From the NCBI RefSeq assembly GCF_000455605.1, contig NC_017025.1:2170001-2234000 (forward strand): a stretch of DNA of 64,000 bases. Reading direction: 5' to 3'. Under the pieces are notes generated by a model that searched no databases, was not told the origin of the DNA, and was given only the letters and a program-made list of their open reading frames with translations. Shown here in pieces: positions 52,982-60,414 of this stretch (position 1 is the stretch's first letter; each line of letters begins with the position of its first letter). This stretch comes from Flavobacterium indicum GPTSA100-9 = DSM 17447. GTDB lineage: Bacteria; Bacteroidota; Bacteroidia; Flavobacteriales; Flavobacteriaceae. The position numbers and the translations under genes were made by a program.

Positions 52982-54865
52982 ATGACAACAGGAAAAATTA
53001 ACGTTTCGGTAGAGAACATCTTTCCCTTAATTAAAAAGTTCTTGTATAGTGATCACGAAATATTTTTACGTGAATTAATTTCAAATGCAACTGACGCAAC
53101 TTTAAAATTAAAACATTTAACTTCAATTGGTGAAGCTAAAGTTGACTATGGTAATCCTAAAATTGAAGTAAAAATTGATAAAGAAGGAAAAAAAATCCAT
53201 ATTATCGACCAAGGTTTGGGTATGACTGCGGATGAAGTAGAAAAATACATTAACCAAATTGCTTTTTCTGGGGCTGAAGAATTTTTAGAAAAATACAAAG
53301 ATTCAGCGAAAGACTCTGGAGTAATTGGTCATTTTGGTTTAGGTTTTTATTCTGCTTTCATGGTGGCCGAAAAAGTAGAAATTATAACCAAATCGTTCAA
53401 AGACGAACCTGCTGCTCACTGGACATGTGATGGTAGCCCTGAATTTACTTTAGAACCTCATACTAAAACTGATAGAGGAACAGAAATTATTTTGCATGTA
53501 GCGGAAGATTCTTTAGAATTTTTAGAAGAATATAAAATACGTGAGTTATTAACTAAGTACAATAAATTCATGCCTGTTCCTATTAAATTTGGAACAAAAC
53601 AAGAAGCATTACCAAAACCAGAAAATGCTGGCGATGATTATAAAACTGAATATATTGAGGTAGACAACATTATCAACAATCCAAATCCGGCTTGGACAAA
53701 ACAACCAAGTGATTTAACGGATGAAGATTATAAAAATTTCTACCGTGAATTGTATCCTATGCAATTTGACGAACCCTTGTTCAATATTCATTTAAATGTT
53801 GATTATCCGTTTAATTTAACTGGAATATTATATTTTCCTAAATTAACGGCTGATTTACAAATTCAAAAAGATAAAATTCAATTATATCAAAATCAAGTTT
53901 TTGTAACTGATAATGTAGAAGGAATTGTTCCTGAATTTTTAATGATGTTAAAAGGAGTGGTAGATTCTCCTGATATCCCATTAAATGTATCGCGTTCGTA
54001 TCTTCAAGCCGATGGAAATGTTAAGAAAATTTCAAATTACATTACTCGTAAAGTTTCTGACAAATTAAAAGCTTTATTTAATGAAAATAGAGCTGATTTT
54101 GAATCAAAATGGAACGATATAAAAGTAGTACTAGAATATGGAATGCTTTCAGAACCTAAGTTCTATGAAAAGGCAGGTGATTTTGCTTTATACCCTACTA
54201 CTGATGACAAATATTATACATTAGCAGAATTAAAAGAAGCTATTGCACCTAATCAAACAGATAAGAATGGTAAAGTGGTGGTGCTGTATGCCTCAAACAA
54301 AGAAACACAACACGGTTATATTGAAATAGCTAAAGAAAAAGGATATCAAGTAGTTGTTTTAGACTCTCCGATTGTTTCGCATTTGATTCAGAAATTAGAA
54401 GCTGATAATGAGAATGTAACCTTTGCTCGCGTTGACGCCGATCATATTGATAAGTTAATTCAAAAAGATGAAGACACCATTTCAAAATTATCTGATGATG
54501 AAAAAGAAAAATTAAAGTCTGCTATTGAAACAGTTGTACCCAAAGAAAACTATACCATTCAAATGGAAGCTCTTGACAGTACCTCAGCTCCTTTTATCAT
54601 CACACAACCTGAATTTATGCGTCGTATGAAAGAAATGAGTCAGACAGGCGGTGGCGGTATGTTTGGCATGGGCAACTTCCCAGATATGTTTAATTTAGTA
54701 GTGAATACCAATTCTGATTTAGCTACAACTATAGTAAATAGCGATTCAGACACTCAAAAATCATTAGTAAAACAAGCCTTAGACATTGCTAAATTATCTC
54801 AAGGTTTATTAAAAGGGGAAGAATTAACTGCTTTTGTAAAAAGAAGTTTTGAAACTCTAAAATAA
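52982..54865 (+). CDS. htpG: molecular chaperone HtpG (Hsp90)
   Basis: Bacterial Hsp90, an ATP-driven cytoplasmic chaperone of 627 residues. The N-terminal GHKL ATPase shows LRELISNATDA, IIDQGLGMTADEV and GHFGLGFYSAFMVA. The middle domain carries LNVSRSYLQADGNVKKIS. The C-terminal dimerisation domain includes a glycine-rich stretch MSQTGGGGMFGMGNFPDMFNLVVN. Charged linker as in bacterial members is short. It is followed by a strong hairpin terminator. Confidence 0.96.
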   Translation: MTTGKINVSVENIFPLIKKFLYSDHEIFLRELISNATDATLKLKHLTSIGEAKVDYGNPKIEVKIDKEGKKIHIIDQGLGMTADEVEKYINQIAFSGAEEFLEKYKDSAKDSGVIGHFGLGFYSAFMVAEKVEIITKSFKDEPAAHWTCDGSPEFTLEPHTKTDRGTEIILHVAEDSLEFLEEYKIRELLTKYNKFMPVPIKFGTKQEALPKPENAGDDYKTEYIEVDNIINNPNPAWTKQPSDLTDEDYKNFYRELYPMQFDEPLFNIHLNVDYPFNLTGILYFPKLTADLQIQKDKIQLYQNQVFVTDNVEGIVPEFLMMLKGVVDSPDIPLNVSRSYLQADGNVKKISNYITRKVSDKLKALFNENRADFESKWNDIKVVLEYGMLSEPKFYEKAGDFALYPTTDDKYYTLAELKEAIAPNQTDKNGKVVVLYASNKETQHGYIEIAKEKGYQVVVLDSPIVSHLIQKLEADNENVTFARVDADHIDKLIQKDEDTISKLSDDEKEKLKSAIETVVPKENYTIQMEALDSTSAPFIITQPEFMRRMKEMSQTGGGGMFGMGNFPDMFNLVVNTNSDLATTIVNSDSDTQKSLVKQALDIAKLSQGLLKGEELTAFVKRSFETLK

Positions 54866-54887
54866 ATTTTTGAAAACCACTTAAATT

Positions 54888-54919
54888 AAATCCTGATTAG
54901 TACTTACTAGTCAGGATTT
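54888..54919 (+). terminator. Rho-independent terminator of htpG
   Basis: Arms AAATCCTGATTAGT and ACTAGTCAGGATTT (one G-T pair) with a four-base loop and a T-run after the right arm. Confidence 0.75.
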
Positions 54920-54922
54920 TAT

Positions 54923-54930
54923 TATTTTTG
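54923..54930 (+). promoter_or_regulatory. -7 promoter element of the gene at 54944
   Basis: TATTTTTG fits TAnnTTTG and ends only 13 bases before the ATG, implying a very short leader. Confidence 0.4.
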
Positions 54931-54943
54931 AAAAAAAATAAAA

Positions 54944-55543
54944 ATGAAAAAGCTACAATTCTCAATTTTCTTACTATTAATTTCATTAGTTGGTTCTGCT
55001 CAAAAAGGTGAACAAAAACAACGATTAGAAGTTTTCATTGATGGAAAAACATATTTCACAAATGAAAATGACACGTTACTCGTTAATAATAAACCTATAA
55101 CAATAAAAATTGCAAAAACTCAAATTTTTTCAACAGATAAAATTTCATTTGAATATCAAAACCATTTTTCATTAGAAACTGAAAAAGATTTTGGAGTAAA
55201 TACCTATACACTTGATGGAGACGATGTAGTACTAACTTATTTCGATTTTATTACTTCTATTGAAACCCAAGATTTAGCTGAGGAAATGATAAAAGAATTT
55301 GGGAAAAAAAATTGTAAACTTTTACCAGCCAATATAACCTTAAATTCAAAAACTTACGAAGGAAATAAAGTTGCAGTTAATATTTTAAACAGTAAACTAA
55401 CCATAGAAATTTATAAGATTTCAAATAAAAAAAATCAAACCCAAATATTAGCAATTCAAGACAGTAAAAATGATGATGGATCTGATTCAAGTGAGTATCA
55501 AAAAGCTATAGCTATTCTAAACAAAACCTTAGACGTAAAATAA
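54944..55543 (+). CDS. hypothetical exported protein
   Basis: A protein of 199 residues with signal peptide (to about 19, LVGSAQ). The mature part is strand-rich to about residue 105, then a helix (TQDLAEEMIKEFGKKNCKLL), then strands, and a C-terminal Asp/Ser-rich turn. I recognise no family or catalytic motif. It is followed after 6 bases by the YdeI-family gene, so they are probably co-transcribed. The localisation (exported) is confident, the function is not. Confidence 0.7.
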   Translation: MKKLQFSIFLLLISLVGSAQKGEQKQRLEVFIDGKTYFTNENDTLLVNNKPITIKIAKTQIFSTDKISFEYQNHFSLETEKDFGVNTYTLDGDDVVLTYFDFITSIETQDLAEEMIKEFGKKNCKLLPANITLNSKTYEGNKVAVNILNSKLTIEIYKISNKKNQTQILAIQDSKNDDGSDSSEYQKAIAILNKTLDVK

Positions 55544-55549
55544 TATCTC

Positions 55550-56110
55550 ATAAACCGCTACTTTTACTTCAAAAATCAAGACGAATGGCGCGCATGGCTT
55601 CACCAAAACCACGCAACACATTCAAGTGTTGAACTTGTTTTTTACAAAATATCCAGTTCAATTGAAAGCATGAGATGGGAAGAAGCGGTAAAAGTCGCCT
55701 TATGTTATGGTTGGATCGATTCAACAGTTCGAAAAATGGATGAGGACAGTAGAAAGCAGACTTTTTCACCTAGAAAAGCCAAAAGTGTATGGAGCAAAGT
55801 CAATAAAAATTATATTGAAGAATTACTAGCACAAAATTTAATGCATGAAAGTGGACTGCTAACTATCTCCATTTCAAAACAAAATGGTTCTTGGGAAAGT
55901 TTGGACGCTGTTGAAAAATTAGAAATACCAACAGATTTATCAAATGCATTTCAACTAAGCGAAGTAGCATTAGAAAATTATAATAATTTTAGCAAAACCT
56001 ATAAAAAATCATATCTATATTGGTTAAACCAAGCTAAAAGAGAAGAAACACGTATAAAAAGAATAGAAGAAATTATATTGTTGTGTGAAAAAAATATAAA
56101 ATCAAGATAA
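55550..56110 (+). CDS. YdeI/OmpD-associated family protein, start codon apparently ATA
   Basis: The frame from the TAA at 55541 on reads (Tyr-Leu-)Ile-Asn-Arg-Tyr-Phe-Tyr-Phe-Lys-Asn, then QDEWRAWLHQNHATHSSVE and LVFYKISSSIESMRWEEA, a complete N-terminal half of the YdeI family, yet it contains no ATG, GTG or TTG before the Met at 55670. The ATA at 55550 stands exactly where an ATG (MNRY...) would be expected, 7 bases after the previous stop. Taking 55550 gives 186 residues, the usual family length; taking 55670 would lose about 40 conserved residues. Family motifs VALCYGWIDSTV and FSPRKAKSVWSKVNK are intact. Either a rare ATA start, a mutated start or a sequencing error. Confidence 0.7.
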   Translation: MNRYFYFKNQDEWRAWLHQNHATHSSVELVFYKISSSIESMRWEEAVKVALCYGWIDSTVRKMDEDSRKQTFSPRKAKSVWSKVNKNYIEELLAQNLMHESGLLTISISKQNGSWESLDAVEKLEIPTDLSNAFQLSEVALENYNNFSKTYKKSYLYWLNQAKREETRIKRIEEIILLCEKNIKSR

Positions 56111-56113
56111 CAT

Positions 56114-56557
56114 ATGATAAACTTTCTTAAAAAAGCAACAGTAGCCTTAGGTGGAATTGATACTTCTCCAAAAAATCATAAAGATAATTTTGTAGAAACA
56201 CTTATGAATCAAATCCCAGGTGAAAAAATTGCAGAAATTGAAAATGGTGGTGTTTGGGTGGAATTCATAGAATTAGGGGACTATGAATTTATGGATGTTC
56301 ATTTGGTAGGCTTTGAAAAATATAAAACGTTTGAAGGAGCCGAACTTGTATTTAAATCGGGTTCCATAGAATTAGGAAAACTTCAATCGGATACTAAAGA
56401 AATTGAATCGCATCACTCCAATATTTCAAACCGATATTTAACCACCGTTAATATTGAAATTACAAACTTGAATTTAGACTATCTTTTTGATAGAGCAGCA
56501 GAAACTGTAGGATTTACTTGTAAAAACAAAACTGAAATTTTCCACATCATTCAATAA
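56114..56557 (+). CDS. hypothetical protein
   Basis: A protein of 147 residues without signal peptide, starting 3 bases after the YdeI-family stop, so in the same transcription unit. It is a mix of strands and helices, with FVETLMNQIPGEKIAEIENGG, a ELGDYEFMDVHLVGFEKYKTFEGAE block and a HHSNISNRYLTT segment containing two adjacent His. I do not recognise the family and cannot assign a function. The opposite-strand hairpin after it belongs mainly to the convergent cold-shock gene. Confidence 0.65.
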   Translation: MINFLKKATVALGGIDTSPKNHKDNFVETLMNQIPGEKIAEIENGGVWVEFIELGDYEFMDVHLVGFEKYKTFEGAELVFKSGSIELGKLQSDTKEIESHHSNISNRYLTTVNIEITNLNLDYLFDRAAETVGFTCKNKTEIFHIIQ

Positions 56558-56584
56558 AAAAAGCTACTAAATTTTTAGTAGCTT
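56557..56584 (-). terminator. Rho-independent terminator of the cold-shock operon
   Basis: Perfect arms AAGCTACTAAA and TTTAGTAGCTT; a long T-run follows on the minus strand only. Confidence 0.75.
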
Positions 56585-56607
56585 CTCGTAACAAATCAAA
56601 AATTAAA

Positions 56608-56799
56608 TTATTTTCTTTTAACTTTAACAGCTGTTAATCCTTTAGAAGTACTTTCTACTTCAAAAACAACTTTATCGTCTTCGCTAATTCTATCAATTAA
56701 TCCTGTAATGTGAACAAAAATATCTTGTCCTCCATTTTCTTGTGTAATGAATCCAAAACCTTTTGACTCATTAAAAAATTTTACTGTACCTTCTTGCAT
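56608..56799 (-). CDS. cold-shock protein (CspA family)
   Basis: A single cold-shock domain of 63 residues, close to CspA size. RNP1 is SKGFGFITQ and RNP2 is DIFVHIT; KFFN and the C-terminal LTAVKVKRK complete the fold. It binds single-stranded RNA/DNA as an RNA chaperone. It starts 16 bases after the larger cold-shock-domain gene and is probably in its transcript, giving a paired arrangement. Confidence 0.93.
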   Translation of the reverse strand: MQEGTVKFFNESKGFGFITQENGGQDIFVHITGLIDRISEDDKVVFEVESTSKGLTAVKVKRK

Positions 56800-56815
56800 T
56801 ATTTATTTATTAAAA

Positions 56816-57235
56816 TTATTTATTCTTTGTTATTTGTGTTGCCTTAAATCCTTTAAGACTTGATTCTTTTTTAAAACTTACTTTATCATTCTTTTTGAAT
56901 GGAAATGAATTTACATCGTAATTAAAAAAAAGAGAATCACGCGTTTTATCTTCCGTGATAAATCCATATCCTTTTTCGTGCAAAAAATTAATCATTCCAC
57001 TATAAATTTCAGAAGTTTCATTTGAGTTTGTAGTTCTACTTATTAAATCCTCTTCTAACTGAAGATGTGGAGGAACAGAGGTAAAGTTTCCGTTTTTATC
57101 AACATAAATAATCATGTCTTCCAAACTCTTACCTTTATTATTATGCACTTTTCGGTCTTCTCTTCTAAGTGCCTTATCTTGTTTTTTCTTCGCTTTTTTC
57201 TTATTACCTTCTTTTTTAGAAAAAGAATCTGCCAT
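56816..57235 (-). CDS. cold-shock-domain protein with basic N-terminal extension
   Basis: A protein of 139 residues: a very basic N-terminus (KKEGNKKKAKKKQDKALRRE, about 6-28), a middle segment (IIYVDKNGNFTSVPPHLQ) and a C-terminal cold-shock domain (about 78-137) with RNP1 KGYGFITED and RNP2-like SLFFNYD. The N-terminal lysine cluster should add nonspecific RNA/ribosome affinity (inference). It is the first of two cold-shock genes; its leader is about 190 bases with a strong hairpin, as expected for cold-regulated mRNAs. Confidence 0.85.
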   Translation of the reverse strand: MADSFSKKEGNKKKAKKKQDKALRREDRKVHNNKGKSLEDMIIYVDKNGNFTSVPPHLQLEEDLISRTTNSNETSEIYSGMINFLHEKGYGFITEDKTRDSLFFNYDVNSFPFKKNDKVSFKKESSLKGFKATQITKNK

Positions 57236-57245
57236 ATATAGTCTG

Positions 57246-57297
57246 TTTAAAATTAGATTTCATAAATAATTATTGTAAAACAAAATCTAACTTTAAA
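57246..57297 (-). other. leader hairpin upstream of the cold-shock-domain gene
   Basis: In the minus-strand RNA, UUUAAAGUUAGAUUU (from 57297) pairs over 15 bases with AAAUCUAAUUUUAAA (to 57246), with one G-U pair, around a 22-base AU-rich loop; it ends about 10 bases before the start codon. In the opposite direction the same position would be an A-C mismatch, so the pairing favours the sense RNA. Probably a temperature-responsive leader structure (inference). The rest of 57236-57539 holds the promoter at 57427 and another short AU palindrome near 57315, nothing else that I can see. Confidence 0.55.
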
Positions 57298-57426
57298 ATG
57301 AATAGACCTACTTATTTTAAAAATAAGTGTAATACTTTGGTGGCTGAAAAAGCGAAAACTGATAGAGGAGAAATTTGACTTTAAACTACGTCAGAAAATG
57401 CAAAGGCAGTAACCTATAATTATTGC

Positions 57427-57434
57427 ACAAAGAT
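57427..57434 (-). promoter_or_regulatory. -7 promoter element of the cold-shock operon
   Basis: Minus strand TATCTTTG, perfect TAnnTTTG, about 190 bases upstream of the first cold-shock gene, which implies a long leader. Confidence 0.45.
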
Positions 57435-57539
57435 ACAACATATATTTTAGCAAACTAATTTATTTTCAATTATTTATAAAATAACATTACTTTTTTAAAA
57501 TGTTGTATAACAAAAATTTAGTAAATTTAAATTAAAAAC

Positions 57540-57941
57540 ATGAGTCTTTCTTTAGAAACACCTGCCTTATTATTTTCGGCTACATCACTTATTTTATTAG
57601 CTTATACTAATCGCTTTTTAACTATAGCACAAATAATTCGAAGCCTAAAAAAACATTATGACGATAATCACAACAAAAGCATACTAATTGAAATTAAAAA
57701 TTTAAATCTTAGATTATCTTTAATACGATACATGCAATTATTTGGCGTATTATGTTTGTTTCTATCGGTATTTGCAATGTTATTATTGTATTTAAATCAA
57801 AAAACAATTGGGATTTATTTATTTGGTTTAAGTTTATTATGCCTACTAATTTCCTTAGCTATTTCATTTTGGGAAATTAGCATTTCAGTACATGCACTCC
57901 GTGTTCATTTAAAAGACATTGAAGAAAACGAAAAAATGTAA
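57540..57941 (+). CDS. DUF2721-like membrane protein
   Basis: A protein of 133 residues with an N-terminal half helix (TPALLFSATSLILLAYTNRFL), an amphipathic charged helix (AQIIRSLKKHYDDNHN) and two later transmembrane helices (about 63-85 and 90-112). The opening TPALLF...LAYTNRFL..AQIIR is, from memory, the DUF2721 signature. Inner-membrane, function unknown. It lies between two long regulatory gaps and seems to be monocistronic. Confidence 0.75.
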   Translation: MSLSLETPALLFSATSLILLAYTNRFLTIAQIIRSLKKHYDDNHNKSILIEIKNLNLRLSLIRYMQLFGVLCLFLSVFAMLLLYLNQKTIGIYLFGLSLLCLLISLAISFWEISISVHALRVHLKDIEENEKM

Positions 57942-58000
57942 CGCATTTTAAACCTTTTAACTTTTTATAAGTCAAATAACAAACTTTAAAAATCAAAACT

Positions 58001-58825
58001 ATGAAAAACCTAAAAATGTATATTACTGCATTCGTTTTGTCTACTTTATTTTCTTGCAATAGAAATGAGGATAATATTGATCGAAACGCGGACAGTGAAT
58101 TAGTAACCGCAAATGCAATAGCAGATTATTCAAGTGAAATTGACTTTAATTACAGTATTGATTTAGCTAATTCTTACTCGAGTTATTCTAATAAATTAAG
58201 TTCAAATGAAACAATGGCTTCCTGTGCAACAATTTCTGTAAACAATTCAAATCCGGGAGTATTTCCTAAAGTATTTACCGTTGATTTTGGAATAGGATGT
58301 ACATTAAATGGAGTAACAAGATCTGGCGTATTAACAATTACATTAAGTGATTACCTTTTAAACAATGGTAGTGTATTAACTATTGAAAGAAGTAATTATT
58401 ATGTAAATAACAACAAAATTGAAGGTACTGTTGTTTACACCAACCAAACAACAAATGCTACTATTCCTAAATGGTCAAGAACAATTACTAATGGTAAAAT
58501 AACATTTGCCAATGGTGCCATTTTTACACACAACGGAACTCGAACTGTACAACAAATTGAAGGAGTTGGAACAGCAATATTAGCTGATAATGTTTATGAA
58601 ATTTTATCGGGCACTCACACTGTAAACAGACCTAATGGAACTTCATTAACTGCTACAGTAATAACTCCATTAATTAAAAAATTTGCTTGTAATTATATCT
58701 CTCAAGGCTCTTTAAACTTACAAGGAACTTATTTAAATGGCATCTTAGATTACGGAAACAATACATGTGACAATCAAGCCACTTATACGCATTCGAACGG
58801 ACAAACCTATACCATTTCGCTTTAG
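58001..58825 (+). CDS. hypothetical lipoprotein
   Basis: A lipoprotein of 274 residues: lipobox TLFSC (Cys about residue 19) followed by NRNEDNIDRNADSE, an acidic/Asn-rich start. The rest is strand-rich and Ser/Thr/Asn-rich with four further Cys (TMASCATIS, GIGCTLNG, FACNYIS, NNTCDNQ) that could form two disulfides. I do not recognise a family with certainty; the pattern is typical of secreted Bacteroidota beta-solenoid or Ig-like lipoproteins. It precedes the gene at 58859 by 33 bases and may be co-transcribed. Confidence 0.68.
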   Translation: MKNLKMYITAFVLSTLFSCNRNEDNIDRNADSELVTANAIADYSSEIDFNYSIDLANSYSSYSNKLSSNETMASCATISVNNSNPGVFPKVFTVDFGIGCTLNGVTRSGVLTITLSDYLLNNGSVLTIERSNYYVNNNKIEGTVVYTNQTTNATIPKWSRTITNGKITFANGAIFTHNGTRTVQQIEGVGTAILADNVYEILSGTHTVNRPNGTSLTATVITPLIKKFACNYISQGSLNLQGTYLNGILDYGNNTCDNQATYTHSNGQTYTISL

Positions 58826-58858
58826 TTTCTATTTAAATTCACCTAAAACTTTACAATT

Positions 58859-59662
58859 ATGAGAAAAATAATTTTATCGTTGTTTACTGTTTTTTCATTA
58901 AATTTCTTGCTTGCACAAGAAGAAAATACTACTGAAAATATAGGAGATAATTTTAGTCTTGAAGGTGCATTAGCTATGTTTAAGTCTGCAAATACACTTG
59001 AAGAATTTGAAAAAGCCATAAACGAAGAAAATAATTCTATTAATAATCTAGACCTAAACGACGACGGCTCTATCGACTACATTATGGTTGATGACATCAA
59101 AGAAGGTGATACGCATGTTCTTGTTTTAAGTACCTATTTAAATGAAAAAGAAAAACAAGACATCGCAACTATTGGAATTGAAAAAACAGGAAATGAAAGT
59201 GCGCAACTACAAATTATAGGTGATGAAGATTTATATGGAAAAGATGTTTTTGTTGAGCCAGTTGATCTAGTTGAAGCTGTAAAAGAAGGTAAAGGTCCCT
59301 CAATTCCTGAATTTGAAACTAAGCCAATGCTCGTTAATGTATGGCTATGGCCTTGTGTACGATTTATCTATGCTCCAACGTATATCGTTTGGCGTTCGCC
59401 CTATCGATGGGGATATTATCCAAGAGGATGGAAACCCTGGAAACCAATTAAAGTAATTGTTTTTAAAACAAGATGTGCAACTCATCGTACATTTTATCAT
59501 AGAACTCCAAACCATAGAATTGTCCTTGCCAGAAAAATTTACACACCAAGAAGAAACCATGGTACTATAGTGGTAAAAAATAGAAGAGGAACTACTGTAG
59601 TGCACAAAAATAGAAGAGGAAAAACCACTGTTATAAAAACAAGAACTAGAGGTCGTAGATAA
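58859..59662 (+). CDS. exported protein with EF-hand-like loop and very basic C-terminus
   Basis: A protein of 267 residues: signal peptide (to about 20, NFLLAQ), acidic N-terminal half with an EF-hand-like loop LDLNDDGSIDYI (about 60-72), a central aromatic WLWPCVRFIYAP...WRSPYRWGYYPRG region, and a C-terminus of about 70 residues dominated by Arg/Lys/His/Thr with a repeated KNRRGTTVVHKNRRGKTTVIK element. The acidic and basic halves suggest a self-interacting or polyanion-binding envelope protein. I recognise no named family beyond resemblance to other flavobacterial hypothetical proteins. A clear terminator follows. Confidence 0.65.
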   Translation: MRKIILSLFTVFSLNFLLAQEENTTENIGDNFSLEGALAMFKSANTLEEFEKAINEENNSINNLDLNDDGSIDYIMVDDIKEGDTHVLVLSTYLNEKEKQDIATIGIEKTGNESAQLQIIGDEDLYGKDVFVEPVDLVEAVKEGKGPSIPEFETKPMLVNVWLWPCVRFIYAPTYIVWRSPYRWGYYPRGWKPWKPIKVIVFKTRCATHRTFYHRTPNHRIVLARKIYTPRRNHGTIVVKNRRGTTVVHKNRRGKTTVIKTRTRGRR

Positions 59663-59694
59663 ATTTGTTTGGTTAATAATTTATTTTGAACTCG

Positions 59695-59720
59695 AAAGCC
59701 CAGATTTTCTGGGCTTTTTC
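59695..59720 (+). terminator. Rho-independent terminator after the gene at 58859
   Basis: Arms AAAGCCCAGA and TCTGGGCTTT with a three-base loop and a T-run. Confidence 0.75.
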
Positions 59721-59722
59721 TA

Positions 59723-60316
59723 TTATTCAATTATCCATAATAAGACGGGCTTTTGCGTTGCTTTTAATTTTCCATCTAATTTTTCCATAAATGCATTTGA
59801 AACAGCCGAACATCCCCAACTCAGCGGTGAATATAAAGGGTAAATCTCTTTATCTGAAACTTTGGACCAAGAATGTAAAACAACTACTCTTTCTTCAGCA
59901 GTTTTGTTTGTGTTTTCTAATCCGTGAAGCCAATATTTCACGTTAATTCCCCATGAACTAACGTCTCTATTGCCTATTTTAAATTTTCCTTTCATCGAAC
60001 AATGACTGTCAACTCTTGAATCAAATTTTGTTTTATGGTATTTTTCTAAATTATCTTCAAACACATCACAAGCTCCATGAGTAACTAAGTTTTGCATTAG
60101 AATTTTATTTTGGGCAAAATCGTACACAAAAAATCTATTTTTCCCAGAATGAACACTAAGATCAATTAAAAAATAATAGTCTTGTGACATGTCATTCTGA
60201 TTGCAAAATTGCTTTGCTTCTTTATGGAATTTGGAATAGTCTTTGGAACTAATTTCAGTATACTGATTATTAAAAATCAATAATAATACAATTAAAGGTA
60301 AAAATAATGTTGGCAT
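59723..60316 (-). CDS. murein L,D-transpeptidase catalytic domain protein (YkuD_2 type)
   Basis: An exported protein of 197 residues with an N-terminal hydrophobic segment (about 3-16). The catalytic region holds VVLHSW with the active-site-region His and SPLSWGCSAVS with the catalytic Cys (Cys in SWGCSAVS), in the HxxG-x-SxGC style of the YkuD_2 group. Earlier strands YYFLIDLSVHSGKNRFFVYD and NLVTHGACDV match the domain start. It would form 3-3 peptidoglycan cross-links or attach proteins to the wall. Convergent with the gene at 58859. Confidence 0.85.
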   Translation of the reverse strand: MPTLFLPLIVLLLIFNNQYTEISSKDYSKFHKEAKQFCNQNDMSQDYYFLIDLSVHSGKNRFFVYDFAQNKILMQNLVTHGACDVFEDNLEKYHKTKFDSRVDSHCSMKGKFKIGNRDVSSWGINVKYWLHGLENTNKTAEERVVVLHSWSKVSDKEIYPLYSPLSWGCSAVSNAFMEKLDGKLKATQKPVLLWIIE

Positions 60317-60414
60317 AGGTTATTGTTTACTATTAATAACTCCATTTTCCCTTTTTTATTTAAACCTTTTGTGTTAAAAAAAGTCTAAATTTTAAAGCAT
60401 TAAATTATACATTT

